The notes: generated by a model not told the origin, from the letters alone. A stretch of 64,000 nt of DNA from Sphingobacteriaceae bacterium UBA6709 (GCA_002454425.1 DKIV01000043.1:80204-144203); one strand, 5' to 3'. Shown: positions 1 to 8,762, counted from the stretch's first letter. Made by a program: numbers and translations.

Positions 1-164
1 ATCGTGTTGCCCAGGCAGTGCAGGCAGTGGCAGAGAGTTCTCAGCTTGATGTTATCTTTGACAAGCAGGGAACTCAGGTGATGATGTTGTTTGCCAACCC
101 TCGCTTAGACAAAAGTAATGAGGTGCTCCAACGCCTTGGAATCAGGCCCGCGCAGGATAATTAA
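1..164 (+). CDS. OmpH/Skp family periplasmic chaperone, C-terminal fragment
   Basis: The reading frame is open from the window edge and stops at 162-164; only about 53 C-terminal residues are present. The segment LDVIFDKQGTQVMMLFANP followed by a short helix ending LQRLGIRPAQDN resembles the C-terminus of Bacteroidota OmpH proteins, which form coiled-coil trimers that hold unfolded outer-membrane proteins in the periplasm. A second, complete OmpH gene follows 94 bases downstream on the same strand, the usual tandem arrangement, often behind bamA. The start lies outside the window, so length and signal peptide cannot be checked. Confidence 0.75.
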   Translation, partial: RVAQAVQAVAESSQLDVIFDKQGTQVMMLFANPRLDKSNEVLQRLGIRPAQDN

Positions 165-258
165 ATTTTTCTGTGTACTGTGGTACAAAATATTATCTTT
201 GGTGCCTGAACGTTTTAATGTAGTATAAAACCCCTTTTATAATAATTCAAGATCAGAA

Positions 259-837
259 ATGAAAAAATTAGTTACAGTAGCAGCAGTGGCGGTAGGTCTA
301 TTTTTAGCTGGAAATGCTGCAAATGCCCAACAGAAATTAGCTCATGTCAACTCTTCGGAACTTCTAAGCCTTATGCCTGAAATGAAAGCTGCCGATAGTC
401 AGTTCAAGACTTTCCAACAGCAGAAACAAACAGCATTAGAGCAAATGGATGCTGAGCGTCAGAAGAAGATCCAGGCTTACAGAGATAAAGAAGCAACAAT
501 GAGCCAGGCAAATAAAGACGCTGTGGGCAAAGAGCTTGAAACTATGGGCAAGGAAATCGAAGACTTCACTAAGAGAATGCAGGAAACTCAGCAGAAAGCT
601 CAGCAGGATCTTGGACAAAAGCAACAGGAGCTTTATACTCCAATATACCAGAAAGCTGAAACTGCTGTTAAAGCGGTAGCGAAAGAAAAAGGTTTCGCGT
701 ATGTGTTCGACATTTCTCAGCCTGGCGTTGTATACTTTGACGGAGGTGAGGATATCCTTCCTTTGGTAAGGACAAAACTTGGCATCCCTGCTAACGCTAC
801 TCCCGCACCAGCAGCAGCAGCTCCAGCAAGAAAATAA
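259..837 (+). CDS. OmpH/Skp family periplasmic chaperone
   Basis: This 192-residue protein starts with a clear signal peptide (cleavage likely after NAANA, about residue 23). It continues with VNSSELLSLMPEMKAAD, the OmpH/Skp start, then a long Gln/Lys/Glu-rich coiled coil (about residues 45-130) and a compact C-terminal strand segment containing YVFDISQPGVVYFDGGEDI. It ends in an Ala/Pro-rich tail (APAAAAPARK) not needed for the fold. Skp-type proteins form a jawed trimer that carries outer-membrane proteins to the BAM machinery. It follows the partial OmpH gene and is closed by a strong terminator, so it is probably the last gene of that operon. The ATG at 259 is the natural start because the signal peptide begins there. 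Confidence 0.93.
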   Translation: MKKLVTVAAVAVGLFLAGNAANAQQKLAHVNSSELLSLMPEMKAADSQFKTFQQQKQTALEQMDAERQKKIQAYRDKEATMSQANKDAVGKELETMGKEIEDFTKRMQETQQKAQQDLGQKQQELYTPIYQKAETAVKAVAKEKGFAYVFDISQPGVVYFDGGEDILPLVRTKLGIPANATPAPAAAAPARK

Positions 838-855
838 AACAGCTTAAATTAAACG

Positions 856-892
856 AAAAAAGGTCGCCTCTTCCCGAGAGCGGCCTTTTTTA
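856..892 (+). terminator. rho-independent terminator after ompH
   Basis: A GC-rich inverted repeat (AGGTCGCCTCT and its near complement AGAGCGGCCT) is preceded by an A-run and followed by six T residues, 20 bases after the ompH stop codon. Confidence 0.85.
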
Positions 893-1303
893 TTGTCGCT
901 ATTTTTATGTTGGGCTCGTGTCGCAGTGTAGCGCAGAAGTCATCAATGGTTCTGAATCTTTTTCTTGCGTTAAGGTTCCATCTCAGGGAGCGTGTTTTAC
1001 GATGACGATCCAGAAATGTTCAGGAATATTATATGATAATGAGAGATCGCAGTATAAGACTTGTGGAAGAAGTAGGAGATTCAATTTAAAGAGGAGAGCT
1101 GAATGACGTGCTTTAGTGCATCGATTAATAAGGGTCATCCGGGTTTATCGCGAAACATTCATGGATACAAGAAGGGACTCTCATGGATAAAAGGGCATCT
1201 TCAAATATACCAAACAGTTAGCGGCAGCAAGGCCCGGGTAGGCGATGGTGCCGCTAAATTAATTCAGAAGAATATATTTACTGGATATTCTCTATCCGGT
1301 TAT
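893..1303. other. intergenic region, no convincing gene
   Basis: About 400 bases between the ompH terminator and the convergent NTF2-like gene. Two overlapping plus-strand open frames (918-1106 and 1103-1411) exist, but they have non-ATG or weak starts, no recognisable domain and cysteine/arginine-rich, uncharacteristic composition; the second runs antisense into the NTF2-like gene. I see no tRNA, repeat or clear promoter. The region may be decayed coding DNA. Confidence 0.5.
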
Positions 1304-1735
1304 TTATTCATGATCGAACGATACGGAGATATTGGTGATGATCCAACCTTTATCTGTATAATTCATTGTGAGTACGTTGTTTTTGCTGAATTCGGCGTAT
1401 TTAAGCTTTAGTTTTACGATTGCCTGAGTTTCGTTACTTTCCAAAAGGTCGTAACTTGCCTTGCAATTCTGTTCAATATTTTCAATCTGACGGAAGTAAT
1501 CGAGCAGGTCAGTTTTATTCATAGTTGTAATCTTGTTGCCGTTAGACACAGTATATTTTACTGAGGAGTCGAGGATCTTAGTAACCCCTTTGATTTGTCC
1601 CTTGCAAACGGCGTCAATAAAAGTATTTAGCGTTACGTTCATACGGGCTTTGCTGGCTGGAGAGATGTCTGAGGCGAAGGCACTTGCTGATAGGACGACT
1701 AACAGAGCAGCTGCGATGTTTCTTAACGTTTTCAT
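1304..1735 (-). CDS. secreted NTF2-like / lumazine-binding-fold protein
   Basis: A 143-residue protein with a signal peptide (MKTLRNIAAALLVVLSASAFA, cleavage near residue 21). The mature part has the helix-then-curved-sheet pattern of small NTF2-like proteins: NTFIDAVCKGQIKGVTKILD (helices), VKYTVSNGNKITTMNK (strand-turn), and two C-terminal strands ending in KGWIITNISVSFD. Bacteroidota carry many such exported 'nuclear transport factor 2 family' proteins of unknown ligand. It stands alone, convergent to the ompH operon, with about 360 bases of non-coding DNA upstream. The single cysteines at the helix (AVCKG) and in EQNCKA could form a disulfide in the periplasm (inference). The specific function is unknown. 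Confidence 0.75.
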   Translation of the reverse strand: MKTLRNIAAALLVVLSASAFASDISPASKARMNVTLNTFIDAVCKGQIKGVTKILDSSVKYTVSNGNKITTMNKTDLLDYFRQIENIEQNCKASYDLLESNETQAIVKLKLKYAEFSKNNVLTMNYTDKGWIITNISVSFDHE

Positions 1736-2098
1736 AGTTGAGTTTTTGAGGGTGTTTTTTTGATGTATTTTTTATTATTTGATTCAAAACTAGCTTGGAA
1801 GAGGCGACAGCACAAGGTACATTAGGCAGACAGCGTGGAGAATTCGGTGAATGGATGAATAATGTCGGTAAGCGAATCAGGCTCAATAACGATATTCTAT
1901 GATACTCGGCTAATAACTTGTGGGCTTACACAATGACGGGTGTGGAAAATGCTGAACTGAGTTAGGTATTTTATGTGTAAGGAAATAAGAAGCGGCCGCG
2001 AAATTAATTATCGCTTTTCCTTGCCGATGAAACAAATTGTATATTTGCGATATTGACGACACCTAGCGATACGTTCGTTAATTATCATATACCCCAGG
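1736..2098. other. divergent intergenic region
   Basis: Separates the minus-strand NTF2-like gene from the plus-strand acyltransferase. An open minus-strand frame (1614-1886) overlaps the NTF2-like gene in another frame and looks like a shadow. Apart from the promoter box at 2040-2047 nothing further was recognised. Confidence 0.5.
2021..2047 (+). promoter_or_regulatory. Bacteroidota-type promoter for the acyltransferase
   Basis: TATATTTG (2040-2047) matches the -7 consensus TAnnTTTG exactly. A TTG at 2021-2023 is a candidate -33 element, though the 16-base spacer is shorter than the usual 19-21. Transcription would begin near 2053, leaving a leader of about 45 bases. Confidence 0.4.
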
Positions 2099-2704
2099 AT
2101 GCTGAAGTCTCAAATTAACGCCCGACCAGGTTTAAAACGCTTTGTACATTGGATGCTTGTTATTCCGGGACAGGCTCGCCCGCGTTTATGGCTGCGGCTA
2201 CTTCCGCGCGTTCTTCACAATATTCCTTTTTCCGTGACGCTGCGTGGTCGTTTAGATGTTTTCCCCTTCAATAAGTTTGTCGTTGGCGGTAATAGTATCC
2301 TTGAGAGCGGCAGCAATGTAAATAATGGCGTGGGCGACGTTTTTATTGGTAAGGGGGTCACACTGGGTATAGGTAGCGTGATTATAGGTCCGGCGACGAT
2401 CGGCGACGATGTTATCATCGCGCAACATGTGGTGATGTCTGGATTAAATCATCTCTACGAAGATATTAGTAAACCCATATCAAAACAAGGCACAGTCTCA
2501 CGGGCTATAAGTATCGGCTCCGGCTCCTGGGTGGGAGCGAATGTTTGCGTGAGTAGCGGGGTGGAAATTGGCAGGAACTGTGTTGTTGGTGCCGGATCAG
2601 TGGTGGTAAAAAGCATCCCTGATTATTGTGTGGCAGTCGGCAATCCCGCGCGGATTGTTAAGAAATATGATCCGGTAACCGCCGAGTGGATAAAGATCGA
2701 GTGA
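2099..2704 (+). CDS. hexapeptide-repeat (left-handed beta-helix) O-acetyltransferase
   Basis: 201 residues. After a basic N-terminal helix, repeated [LIV]-G-x4 hexapeptides run from about residue 60 to 185 (VFIGKGVTLGIGSVIIGP, IGDDVIIAQHVVMSG, VGANVCVSSGVEIGRNCVVG). This is the left-handed beta-helix typical of maa/WbbJ-type acetyl-CoA-dependent sugar or antibiotic acetyltransferases. The catalytic His candidate is in GLNHLYED (about residue 117), where this family carries it, and the C-terminal VGNPARIVKKY is diagnostic. It is monocistronic here, with a GC-rich stretch around 2160-2220. Acceptor unknown; LPS or surface-glycan acetylation is the likeliest role by family. Confidence 0.85.
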   Translation: MLKSQINARPGLKRFVHWMLVIPGQARPRLWLRLLPRVLHNIPFSVTLRGRLDVFPFNKFVVGGNSILESGSNVNNGVGDVFIGKGVTLGIGSVIIGPATIGDDVIIAQHVVMSGLNHLYEDISKPISKQGTVSRAISIGSGSWVGANVCVSSGVEIGRNCVVGAGSVVVKSIPDYCVAVGNPARIVKKYDPVTAEWIKIE

Positions 2705-2768
2705 AGATAGATTAGAACGCCTGAAAGTGCCATATAATTGTTATGTTTACAAGAAAACACATACCCTA

Positions 2769-3299
2769 ATGATGACTGCACACAGAAATCTTCTTGGTAT
2801 GGCTACCGTAGCCGTACTTTTATCATTTACAGCATGTAAATCGCGCAAGCAAGCTCAAGCACCTGCATTTCCTCCCGCAAAGCAAACGGAGCAGACTCAG
2901 GAAACGCCTCCGCCTGCACCGACGCCAGCACCTGCACCAACAGCAGCGCCGGCAGCGGCTCCAGACTACAATTTCAAGAACATTCAGTTTGAGTTCAACT
3001 CGGTAGTGTTGAAAACTGGTGCTTATGAATTGCTGGAAAAGGCGGCAACGGAAATGAAGAAAGATGATAATGCTCAATTCGTGCTGAATGGACATTCTTC
3101 GGAAGAGGGCTCATCAACGCACAACATGTCATTATCTATTGATCGTGCTAATGCGGTAAAGACTTATCTTATTAATGCCGGTATCGCATCATCACGTGTA
3201 GAAGTAAAAGGTTTTGGAGAAACCAAACCTGTGGCTTCCAATAATACGGAGACTGGCCGCGAGCTTAACCGTCGTGTTGAAATTAAGTTAGTAAAGTAA
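2769..3299 (+). CDS. OmpA-family peptidoglycan-binding lipoprotein
   Basis: An in-frame start exists at 2727, but the ATG at 2769 directly precedes a lipoprotein signal (HRNLLGMATVAVLLSFTAC), so I place the start there (176 residues, lipidated Cys23). A Pro/Ala/Thr-rich linker follows (about residues 30-70), then a C-terminal OmpA domain (about 75-176) with NIQFEFNS, the glycan-binding stretch LNGHSSEEGSS, NMSLSIDRANAVKTYL and RELNRRVEIKL. The R in NRRVEI and the preceding acidic residues are the usual diaminopimelate contacts. It likely tethers the outer membrane to peptidoglycan. It is followed at once by a hairpin terminator. Confidence 0.9.
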   Translation: MMTAHRNLLGMATVAVLLSFTACKSRKQAQAPAFPPAKQTEQTQETPPPAPTPAPAPTAAPAAAPDYNFKNIQFEFNSVVLKTGAYELLEKAATEMKKDDNAQFVLNGHSSEEGSSTHNMSLSIDRANAVKTYLINAGIASSRVEVKGFGETKPVASNNTETGRELNRRVEIKLVK

Positions 3300-3307
3300 A
3301 TTTTTTA

Positions 3308-3331
3308 AGCCGGAGTTTCTCCGGCTATTTT
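3308..3331 (+). terminator. terminator after the OmpA-like gene
   Basis: Perfect 8-base stem AGCCGGAG/CTCCGGCT with a three-base loop, T-rich on both sides. It ends just before the next start codon at 3334, so the HipA-like gene must either be transcribed by read-through or have a promoter inside this region. Confidence 0.75.
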
Positions 3332-3333
3332 CT

Positions 3334-4131
3334 ATGAAGTCCGGATCAGTATCGCTGCGCACCGTTAAAGTTACGCGCTATGTTAGTCCGCTACGCGAAG
3401 GAGGATCCTTGCCTGCAATCGCGGAAGCCGACGATAACTTTTTGTATGTGCTGAAGTTCCGAGGCTCAGGGCAAGGAGTAAAATCACTTATCGCTGAACT
3501 TATCGGGGGGGAGCTTGCCCGTATTATGGGCTTATCGGTTCCGGAACTGGTGTTCGCTAATCTTGACGAGGCATTCGGTCGCACGGAGCCTGACGAAGAG
3601 ATTCAGGATCTACTGAAGTTTAGTACCGGCTTAAATCTGGCGCTTCATTATCTTTCGGGCGCAATAACATATGATCCACTTTTTCTACAGCCGGACGCGC
3701 TTACAGCCTCAAAAATAGTTTGGCTTGACAGTTTTATCACTAATGTAGATCGAACAGCGCGAAACACCAATATGCTTATATGGCATAAGGAGCTGTGGCT
3801 TATTGATCACGGGGCGTCGCTGTACTTCCATCATTCATGGGATAACTGGCAGAATCAGGCTGAGAAGCCTTTTGCCGCTATTAAAGATCATGTGCTACTG
3901 AAATGGGCCACACGCTTAGATGAGGTAAATGAGACAATGCATGAACTCCTAAATCAGGAAGTGCTGTCTGGTATTGTGGCACTTATTCCTGATGATTGGC
4001 TGCTTGATCACGCTTCCGGTTTGGATCCTGTTGCTGTACGGCAGGTGTATACCGATTTTCTGGTTACCCGTTTAAATAATTCGATGATTTTTGTTAACGA
4101 AGCAAAAAATGCAGGAAAGCTTTCTCTTTGA
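3334..4131 (+). CDS. HipA-like kinase-fold protein (HipA_2 family)
   Basis: 265 residues. The N-terminal lobe has the lysine strand NFLYVLKFRGSGQG (about residues 34-47), a helix with AELIGGELARIMGLSVPEL, and the C-lobe catalytic block DSFITNVDRTARNTNML (about 130-146) followed by LWLIDHGASLYFHH. That block is a hallmark of the compact HipA_2 type, related to HipA serine/threonine kinases but without their N-terminal domain. The DHG in place of the usual acidic metal-binding triad is typical of this family (family knowledge). The next gene, a DUF3037 protein, overlaps its 3' end by 23 bases, so the two are almost certainly co-translated partners. The substrate is unknown. No HipB-like HTH antitoxin is adjacent, so a classical HipBA toxin system is not supported. 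Confidence 0.85.
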   Translation: MKSGSVSLRTVKVTRYVSPLREGGSLPAIAEADDNFLYVLKFRGSGQGVKSLIAELIGGELARIMGLSVPELVFANLDEAFGRTEPDEEIQDLLKFSTGLNLALHYLSGAITYDPLFLQPDALTASKIVWLDSFITNVDRTARNTNMLIWHKELWLIDHGASLYFHHSWDNWQNQAEKPFAAIKDHVLLKWATRLDEVNETMHELLNQEVLSGIVALIPDDWLLDHASGLDPVAVRQVYTDFLVTRLNNSMIFVNEAKNAGKLSL

Positions 4132-4492
4132 ATACGCTGTGATACGGTTAGTGCCGCAGGTAGAGCGGGCTGAGTTTATTAACGCAGGGGTTATTCTGTA
4201 TTGCGCGCGTAAGAAATTTCTTGAATGCGCGATTTCGTTAAATGAGAATAAGTTCATGGCTATGTGGCCTGATGCCGATGTCGGATTCTTTATCGGGAAC
4301 CTCGAATCTTTTCCACGAATATGCTCGGGTGGAGCGGGGGGAGGTGCTATCGCTGCCTTGGATATGCCGGAGCGATTTCGTTGGTTAACAGCCTCGAGAA
4401 GTACGATTATACAATGTTCTGCTGTCCATCCGGGGTTATGCCATGATCCTTCGGAAACGTTGCAAAGACTTTTTGAAAAGCTCGTTATGTAA
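4109..4492 (+). CDS. DUF3037 family protein, partner of the HipA-like kinase
   Basis: The longest open frame begins with a TTG at 4091. The ATG at 4109 (MQESFLFEYAVIRLVP) matches the usual beginning of the DUF3037 family and gives 127 residues. Diagnostic segments are FEYAVIRLVPQVERAEFIN, the 'nvGvil' strand AGVILYCARKKFLEC and FRWLTASRSTIIQCSAVHPG. DUF3037 genes are commonly found next to HipA_2 genes in many bacteria (established association; biochemical role unknown to me). The 23-base overlap with the upstream gene implies translational coupling and fixed stoichiometry. Confidence 0.85.
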   Translation: MQESFLFEYAVIRLVPQVERAEFINAGVILYCARKKFLECAISLNENKFMAMWPDADVGFFIGNLESFPRICSGGAGGGAIAALDMPERFRWLTASRSTIIQCSAVHPGLCHDPSETLQRLFEKLVM

Positions 4493-4553
4493 AGATTTCA
4501 AGGTATTTATTAAAACAAAAGCTAAACTGCATTGCTTTGATTATATTTAGTAA

Positions 4554-6962
4554 ATGCGTCGTTGGTCTGTTTTAATTCTAAAAGTTTTAGCCTGCATATT
4601 TGCGTTGGTTGTTGTTTTATATACTGCTGCGGCATTATACATACATTTTAAGAAGCCCGAAATTCTTAGCAAACTTACTTTTGAACTCAATCAGAAGATC
4701 AATGGCCAGCTGACCATTGAAGACGTCGATCCTTCTTTTTTTGTGGATTTTCCAAACCTGTCAGTAAAGCTTGAAAATGTTGAGCTCCGTGATAGTCTTT
4801 GGAGTAAACATCGCCATTCGCCCCTGAAGGCCAGGGAGGTTTTTGTTTCCCTTAATGGTTTGGGCTTTTTGCGAGGCCTCGTGAGCGTAAGCAATATACA
4901 TCTTAAAGATGCAGAGGCTTATATTTATTCAGATAGTACCGGCTATTCGAATGCGTCAGCCTTTGGTTCTGGCAAAAAGAAAAAAGGCAGCGGTTCAAAG
5001 AAGGATAACACTCGCTTAGCTCGACTTAGTGCAGAAAACCTATCGCTGGTAATAGATAACAGGCACGCTAATAAACTCTTTAGTTTTCTTGTGAAGCACT
5101 ATAGCGGACGGACCCGTTATCGGTCGGTGTATTCTGACACCCGACTCGATGCGGATATCCTTGTCAAGGACATGGCCTTCAATAAGGCTAAGGGTAGCTT
5201 TCTTAAGAATAAGGAATTAAAAGGACGCTTCGATATGCGCTATAATCGTGAAGATAAGTCTGTGTCCTTAAAACCGGCGAAGGTTAATATCGGTGGAGAT
5301 GATTTTTTGATAAGCGCATTTTTTCAAAGTAATGTGAAACCTACGCGTTTTGTGATCAATATAGAATCGGAGAAAATATTATGGCATAAAGCATCCTCTT
5401 TACTTGCTGCAAATATTTCAAAAAAGCTGAATAATTACAAACTGGAAAAGCCCGTTAAGCTGAAGGCAGTGCTGGCTGGCGATTTTGGTCCGGGATCGAA
5501 CCCTGCCATTGATGTTATGTGTACCGTGGAGAAAAATGTGCTGCATAGCCCCGGCGGCGTAGCTACGGATTGTTCATTCCTCGGTGTATTTAGTAATCAC
5601 GTTGACAAACTTAAAGGGAACACTGATGAGAATTCCAGAATCAGGATTCTGAAATTTCAAGGTGTCAGGGAAAACATACCTCTAAGTATGGATTCTATGA
5701 TTGTGAATAATTTGATACATCCGGTAGTGACGGGAGATGTTAAATCTGAGTTTGCCTTAGGCAAGCTCGCAAAGAGTCTCGGTAACGCGGGACTAAGATT
5801 CAATGGCGGAATGGCTAAGGTTAAGCTACGTTTTTCCGCCGGTATTGAGGGTTTTGAAATTGTTAGGCCTTACATTGTCGGGCTGATACACATTAAGAAT
5901 GCTGATATCGATTACATGCCGCGGTCGGTGAACTTTCGGAGTCCTGAGATCTTGCTGAATTTTACGAAGAAGGATTTATTGCTAAACAACATCACGCTTC
6001 AAAGTGGGAAAAGCAATATTAGTTTAAGGGGTAAAGTCAGCAATTTTATGAGTCTTTACTATAAAGCTCCGGAGAAGATTGTTTTTGACTGCGAGGTGTA
6101 TAGTAAAGAGATACATCCTCAGGCGTTCATGGGCTTGCTTTCTGGCCGTAAATCTTCGGGATCAGTAAAGAAGCAGTCCGCTATGGTAAGTCAGTTGAAT
6201 AACGCGCTGGAGAAGAGTACTGTAAATATGCGTTTGAGGTTGGATAAAGCGGTGTATAAGAATTTTGTTGCTACCGCTACAAATGCCAACCTGACGTTCT
6301 CCCCGGAAGGTCTCAATGTCAACTCACTGAGTACCCGACATGCCGGAGGAACACTCAGCGCCAGTGGTATTTTCCGTCAGAGCGGAGCAGGAAGTAAGTT
6401 TTCATTGAAAGCCCACGTGGGTGATGTGAACGTACGTACCTTCTTCTATGCCTTTAATAATTTTGGGCTGGAGGCACTCACCTATAGAAATCTGAAGGGC
6501 GTGTTAAGTGTCAATGCTGATATCTCCGGGCGACTTGCTGATGGTGGTGCCTTAGTACCACGCTCTCTGGATGGCCTGGTTACTTTTGACTTTAATAAGG
6601 GAGCATTGCTGAATTTTGCACCATTAAAAGGTGTGGGAAAGATTGTATTTCCTTTCAGGGATGTAAGCAATATTACCTTCGATAGGTTAAAAGGGAAATT
6701 AGATGTCAATGGAGAAAAGATCCGGATCAACCCGATGCAGATCAATTCAAGTGTTCTTAATATGGATATCGAGGGTATTTACTCTCTTGGCAAAGGTACA
6801 GACATCAATATCGATGTACCATTGCGTAATCCCAAGAAAGATGTTGACATTGCGGATAAGAAGGAAAAAGCTTCCCGCCGCATGAAGGGGTTGGTGCTAC
6901 ATCTTGAAGCAATTGACGGGGATGACGGGAAAATTAAGATCCAGTGGAATAAAGATCATTAG
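4554..6962 (+). CDS. AsmA-like protein
   Basis: 802 residues. One N-terminal membrane helix (about 7-29) is followed by the AsmA/TamB-type start LNQKINGQLTIEDVDPSFF and VKLENVELRDS, a long beta-rich middle and a C-terminal AsmA_2-like domain (about 600-790) with FSLKAHVGDVNVRTFF and MDIEGIYSLGKGTDINIDV. A Gly/Ser/Lys-rich linker (GSGKKKKGSGSKK) at about residues 139-151 separates N-terminal subdomains. AsmA-family proteins are inner-membrane anchored with a large periplasmic beta-groove and are linked to lipid transport or outer-membrane homeostasis. Its stop codon overlaps that of the convergent lspA gene by four bases. Confidence 0.85.
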   Translation: MRRWSVLILKVLACIFALVVVLYTAAALYIHFKKPEILSKLTFELNQKINGQLTIEDVDPSFFVDFPNLSVKLENVELRDSLWSKHRHSPLKAREVFVSLNGLGFLRGLVSVSNIHLKDAEAYIYSDSTGYSNASAFGSGKKKKGSGSKKDNTRLARLSAENLSLVIDNRHANKLFSFLVKHYSGRTRYRSVYSDTRLDADILVKDMAFNKAKGSFLKNKELKGRFDMRYNREDKSVSLKPAKVNIGGDDFLISAFFQSNVKPTRFVINIESEKILWHKASSLLAANISKKLNNYKLEKPVKLKAVLAGDFGPGSNPAIDVMCTVEKNVLHSPGGVATDCSFLGVFSNHVDKLKGNTDENSRIRILKFQGVRENIPLSMDSMIVNNLIHPVVTGDVKSEFALGKLAKSLGNAGLRFNGGMAKVKLRFSAGIEGFEIVRPYIVGLIHIKNADIDYMPRSVNFRSPEILLNFTKKDLLLNNITLQSGKSNISLRGKVSNFMSLYYKAPEKIVFDCEVYSKEIHPQAFMGLLSGRKSSGSVKKQSAMVSQLNNALEKSTVNMRLRLDKAVYKNFVATATNANLTFSPEGLNVNSLSTRHAGGTLSASGIFRQSGAGSKFSLKAHVGDVNVRTFFYAFNNFGLEALTYRNLKGVLSVNADISGRLADGGALVPRSLDGLVTFDFNKGALLNFAPLKGVGKIVFPFRDVSNITFDRLKGKLDVNGEKIRINPMQINSSVLNMDIEGIYSLGKGTDINIDVPLRNPKKDVDIADKKEKASRRMKGLVLHLEAIDGDDGKIKIQWNKDH

Positions 6963-7468
6963 GCAGTAGCCTTATTTCCTTTGTTTCCCAGAATCAGAAA
7001 AATGAGTACCCCGGCAGTGACATACATGTCGGCGACGTTAAAGATACCGGTATGTATATTTGCCACACCCATAATCATGAAGTCGGTTACACGCGTATCA
7101 TATAAAACACGATCTATAATATTTCCGAGGCCTCCTGAGAAAATTAGTGAAAGCGCAATGATATCGACGGTGGCGACACGACGGATATTCAGGAATAAGT
7201 AGATTACCAGAGCTAAGAGCAATAACAGGGGGATGATGCTTAAAAGTATTAAATTGAAAGGCTGCGGTATGTCGGCACCCATTCCAAAGAATGCGCCGCT
7301 GTTTTCAATATAGGTAAAGCGAAAGGTATCACCCCAGTATGACCGCGAGGGTTGCCCCATTAAATGTTCTTTAGCCCAGATCTTGGTTATTCTGTCAATA
7401 TATATGAGTACGCCGCTTAGTATAATAAAGGCACTATAGATGCGCCAGTTCTTTTTGTTAAATGCCAT
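6959..7468 (-). CDS. lspA: lipoprotein signal peptidase (signal peptidase II)
   Basis: 169 residues with four predicted membrane helices. The conserved boxes are present in order: FTYIENSGAFFGMG (about 52-64), GGLGNIIDRV (112-121) and FNVADMYVTAGV (143-154). The two catalytic aspartates would be Asp119 and Asp147. LspA cleaves the signal peptide of diacylglyceryl-prolipoproteins in the inner membrane, which fits the many lipoproteins here (SusD, Wza, OmpA-like). It is convergent with the AsmA-like gene (overlapping stops) and divergent from the fucosidase gene. Confidence 0.96.
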   Translation of the reverse strand: MAFNKKNWRIYSAFIILSGVLIYIDRITKIWAKEHLMGQPSRSYWGDTFRFTYIENSGAFFGMGADIPQPFNLILLSIIPLLLLLALVIYLFLNIRRVATVDIIALSLIFSGGLGNIIDRVLYDTRVTDFMIMGVANIHTGIFNVADMYVTAGVLIFLILGNKGNKATA

Positions 7469-7649
7469 GTAGAAATATTTACAACGAAATAAAGGTTTTA
7501 GAAGCTTATTGCAAAATAAAATCGCTGCTGAAATTTAATGTAACAGTAAAGCGGCGAAGGCTAATGAGGCGGCTATAGCTCTGGTCTGCCTGTATTTGCG
7601 ACAGTTAAACTTTAAGCTTTTTATTTATCTTCGTTGTCAAATCCTTGAA

Positions 7650-8738
7650 ATGCGAAAACTTCGATTACTTATACTCTCTTTTTTTATTGCTGTAGTTGCC
7701 CGGGCTCAAGTTGTTGGTCCTATAGTCCCGCAGCCCTCCGAGAAACCATCCACGGCTCAGCGCTTGCAGATCGAACGCAAGTATGGGATGTTTATTCATT
7801 TCAGTATAAATACATTTGTCGATAAAGAATGGACTGATGGCTCAATTCCGGCGAAGATCTATCATCCGGCCGCTGTAGACGCTGATCAATGGGTACGTGT
7901 AGCAAAAGAATCTGGTATGCGTTATGTAATCCTGGTGGCGAAGCATCATGATGGATTCTGTTTGTGGGACAGTCGCTATACGGAATACGATGTAGCTTCT
8001 TCAGGTAATCCCACCAATGTTGTGGAGGAAGTGGCGAAGGCGTGTAAGAAGTACGACATGGGGATGGGTATCTATTACAGTTTGTGGGACAGGCATCAGG
8101 ATGGAGCTTACCGTGAGCCCACGCCCGAGAGTTTCGTTAAGGGATCAGCAGAGGCTGACAAAGCATATAATACCTATATGATTGCTCAGCTCGATGAAAT
8201 TATGGATATTATTCAACAATACACTTCGGTTGTTGAGTTTTGGTTTGACGGTGGATGGGTTAAAAGTCATGAACGCTGGCCTGTCAACGATATTTACCAA
8301 TGTATAAAAAGTAGAGAGCCAAACTGTCAGATAGGTATTAACTGGCCTATTGGCAAGCCTGATGATATAAACTATTCTAGAGTATTTCCAAAGGAACAGC
8401 GAGAGGGCTTCCCTATAAAGTATTTCCCTTCTGATTTTCGTCTTGGAGATCCATATCTTCCGCTTGCTAAGGATCCTAAGCTATATTCGCATGAGGGTAA
8501 AATGTATTATATGCCATGGGAGTCAACCATTTGTTTGACAAAACGATGGTTCTACAACACGAAAGATCATAAATATAAAAGTCTGAAAACCCTTGAGCAG
8601 ACCTTCTCTACTGCTACTGCTAATGACAATATCCTTATCATTAACAGTCCGCCAACACGCGAAGGGAAGCTACGGGAGCGGGATGTGGAGGTTTTACAAC
8701 AGCTGAAACAAAGGCTCACGCAAAGCGGGAAACTATAA
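7650..8738 (+). CDS. GH29 alpha-L-fucosidase
   Basis: The ATG at 7596 adds 18 residues in front of a good signal peptide, so I place the start at 7650 (MRKLRLLILSFFIAVVARAQ), giving 362 residues. GH29 features include YGMFIHFSINTF near the N-terminus, VAKHHDGFCLWDSRYTEYD (the substrate-binding His pair) and VEFWFDGGW, whose Asp (about residue 199) aligns with the catalytic nucleophile. Length fits a catalytic domain without C-terminal modules. It would release terminal alpha-fucose from glycans in the periplasm. It has no sugar-operon neighbours: lspA is divergent upstream and a Crp-like gene is convergent downstream. Confidence 0.9.
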   Translation: MRKLRLLILSFFIAVVARAQVVGPIVPQPSEKPSTAQRLQIERKYGMFIHFSINTFVDKEWTDGSIPAKIYHPAAVDADQWVRVAKESGMRYVILVAKHHDGFCLWDSRYTEYDVASSGNPTNVVEEVAKACKKYDMGMGIYYSLWDRHQDGAYREPTPESFVKGSAEADKAYNTYMIAQLDEIMDIIQQYTSVVEFWFDGGWVKSHERWPVNDIYQCIKSREPNCQIGINWPIGKPDDINYSRVFPKEQREGFPIKYFPSDFRLGDPYLPLAKDPKLYSHEGKMYYMPWESTICLTKRWFYNTKDHKYKSLKTLEQTFSTATANDNILIINSPPTREGKLRERDVEVLQQLKQRLTQSGKL

Positions 8739-8762
8739 AGAAAGCGGCTGCTTCTTTGCTGA

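Noticed and set aside
918..1411. Two overlapping plus-strand frames (62 and 102 residues)
   Set aside because: Non-ATG or poorly placed starts, no domain, and the second runs antisense through the NTF2-like gene; composition is not protein-like.
3334..4492. Classical HipBA toxin-antitoxin operon
   Set aside because: No HTH-type HipB gene is adjacent and the kinase lacks the N-terminal HipA domain; the partner is a DUF3037 protein.
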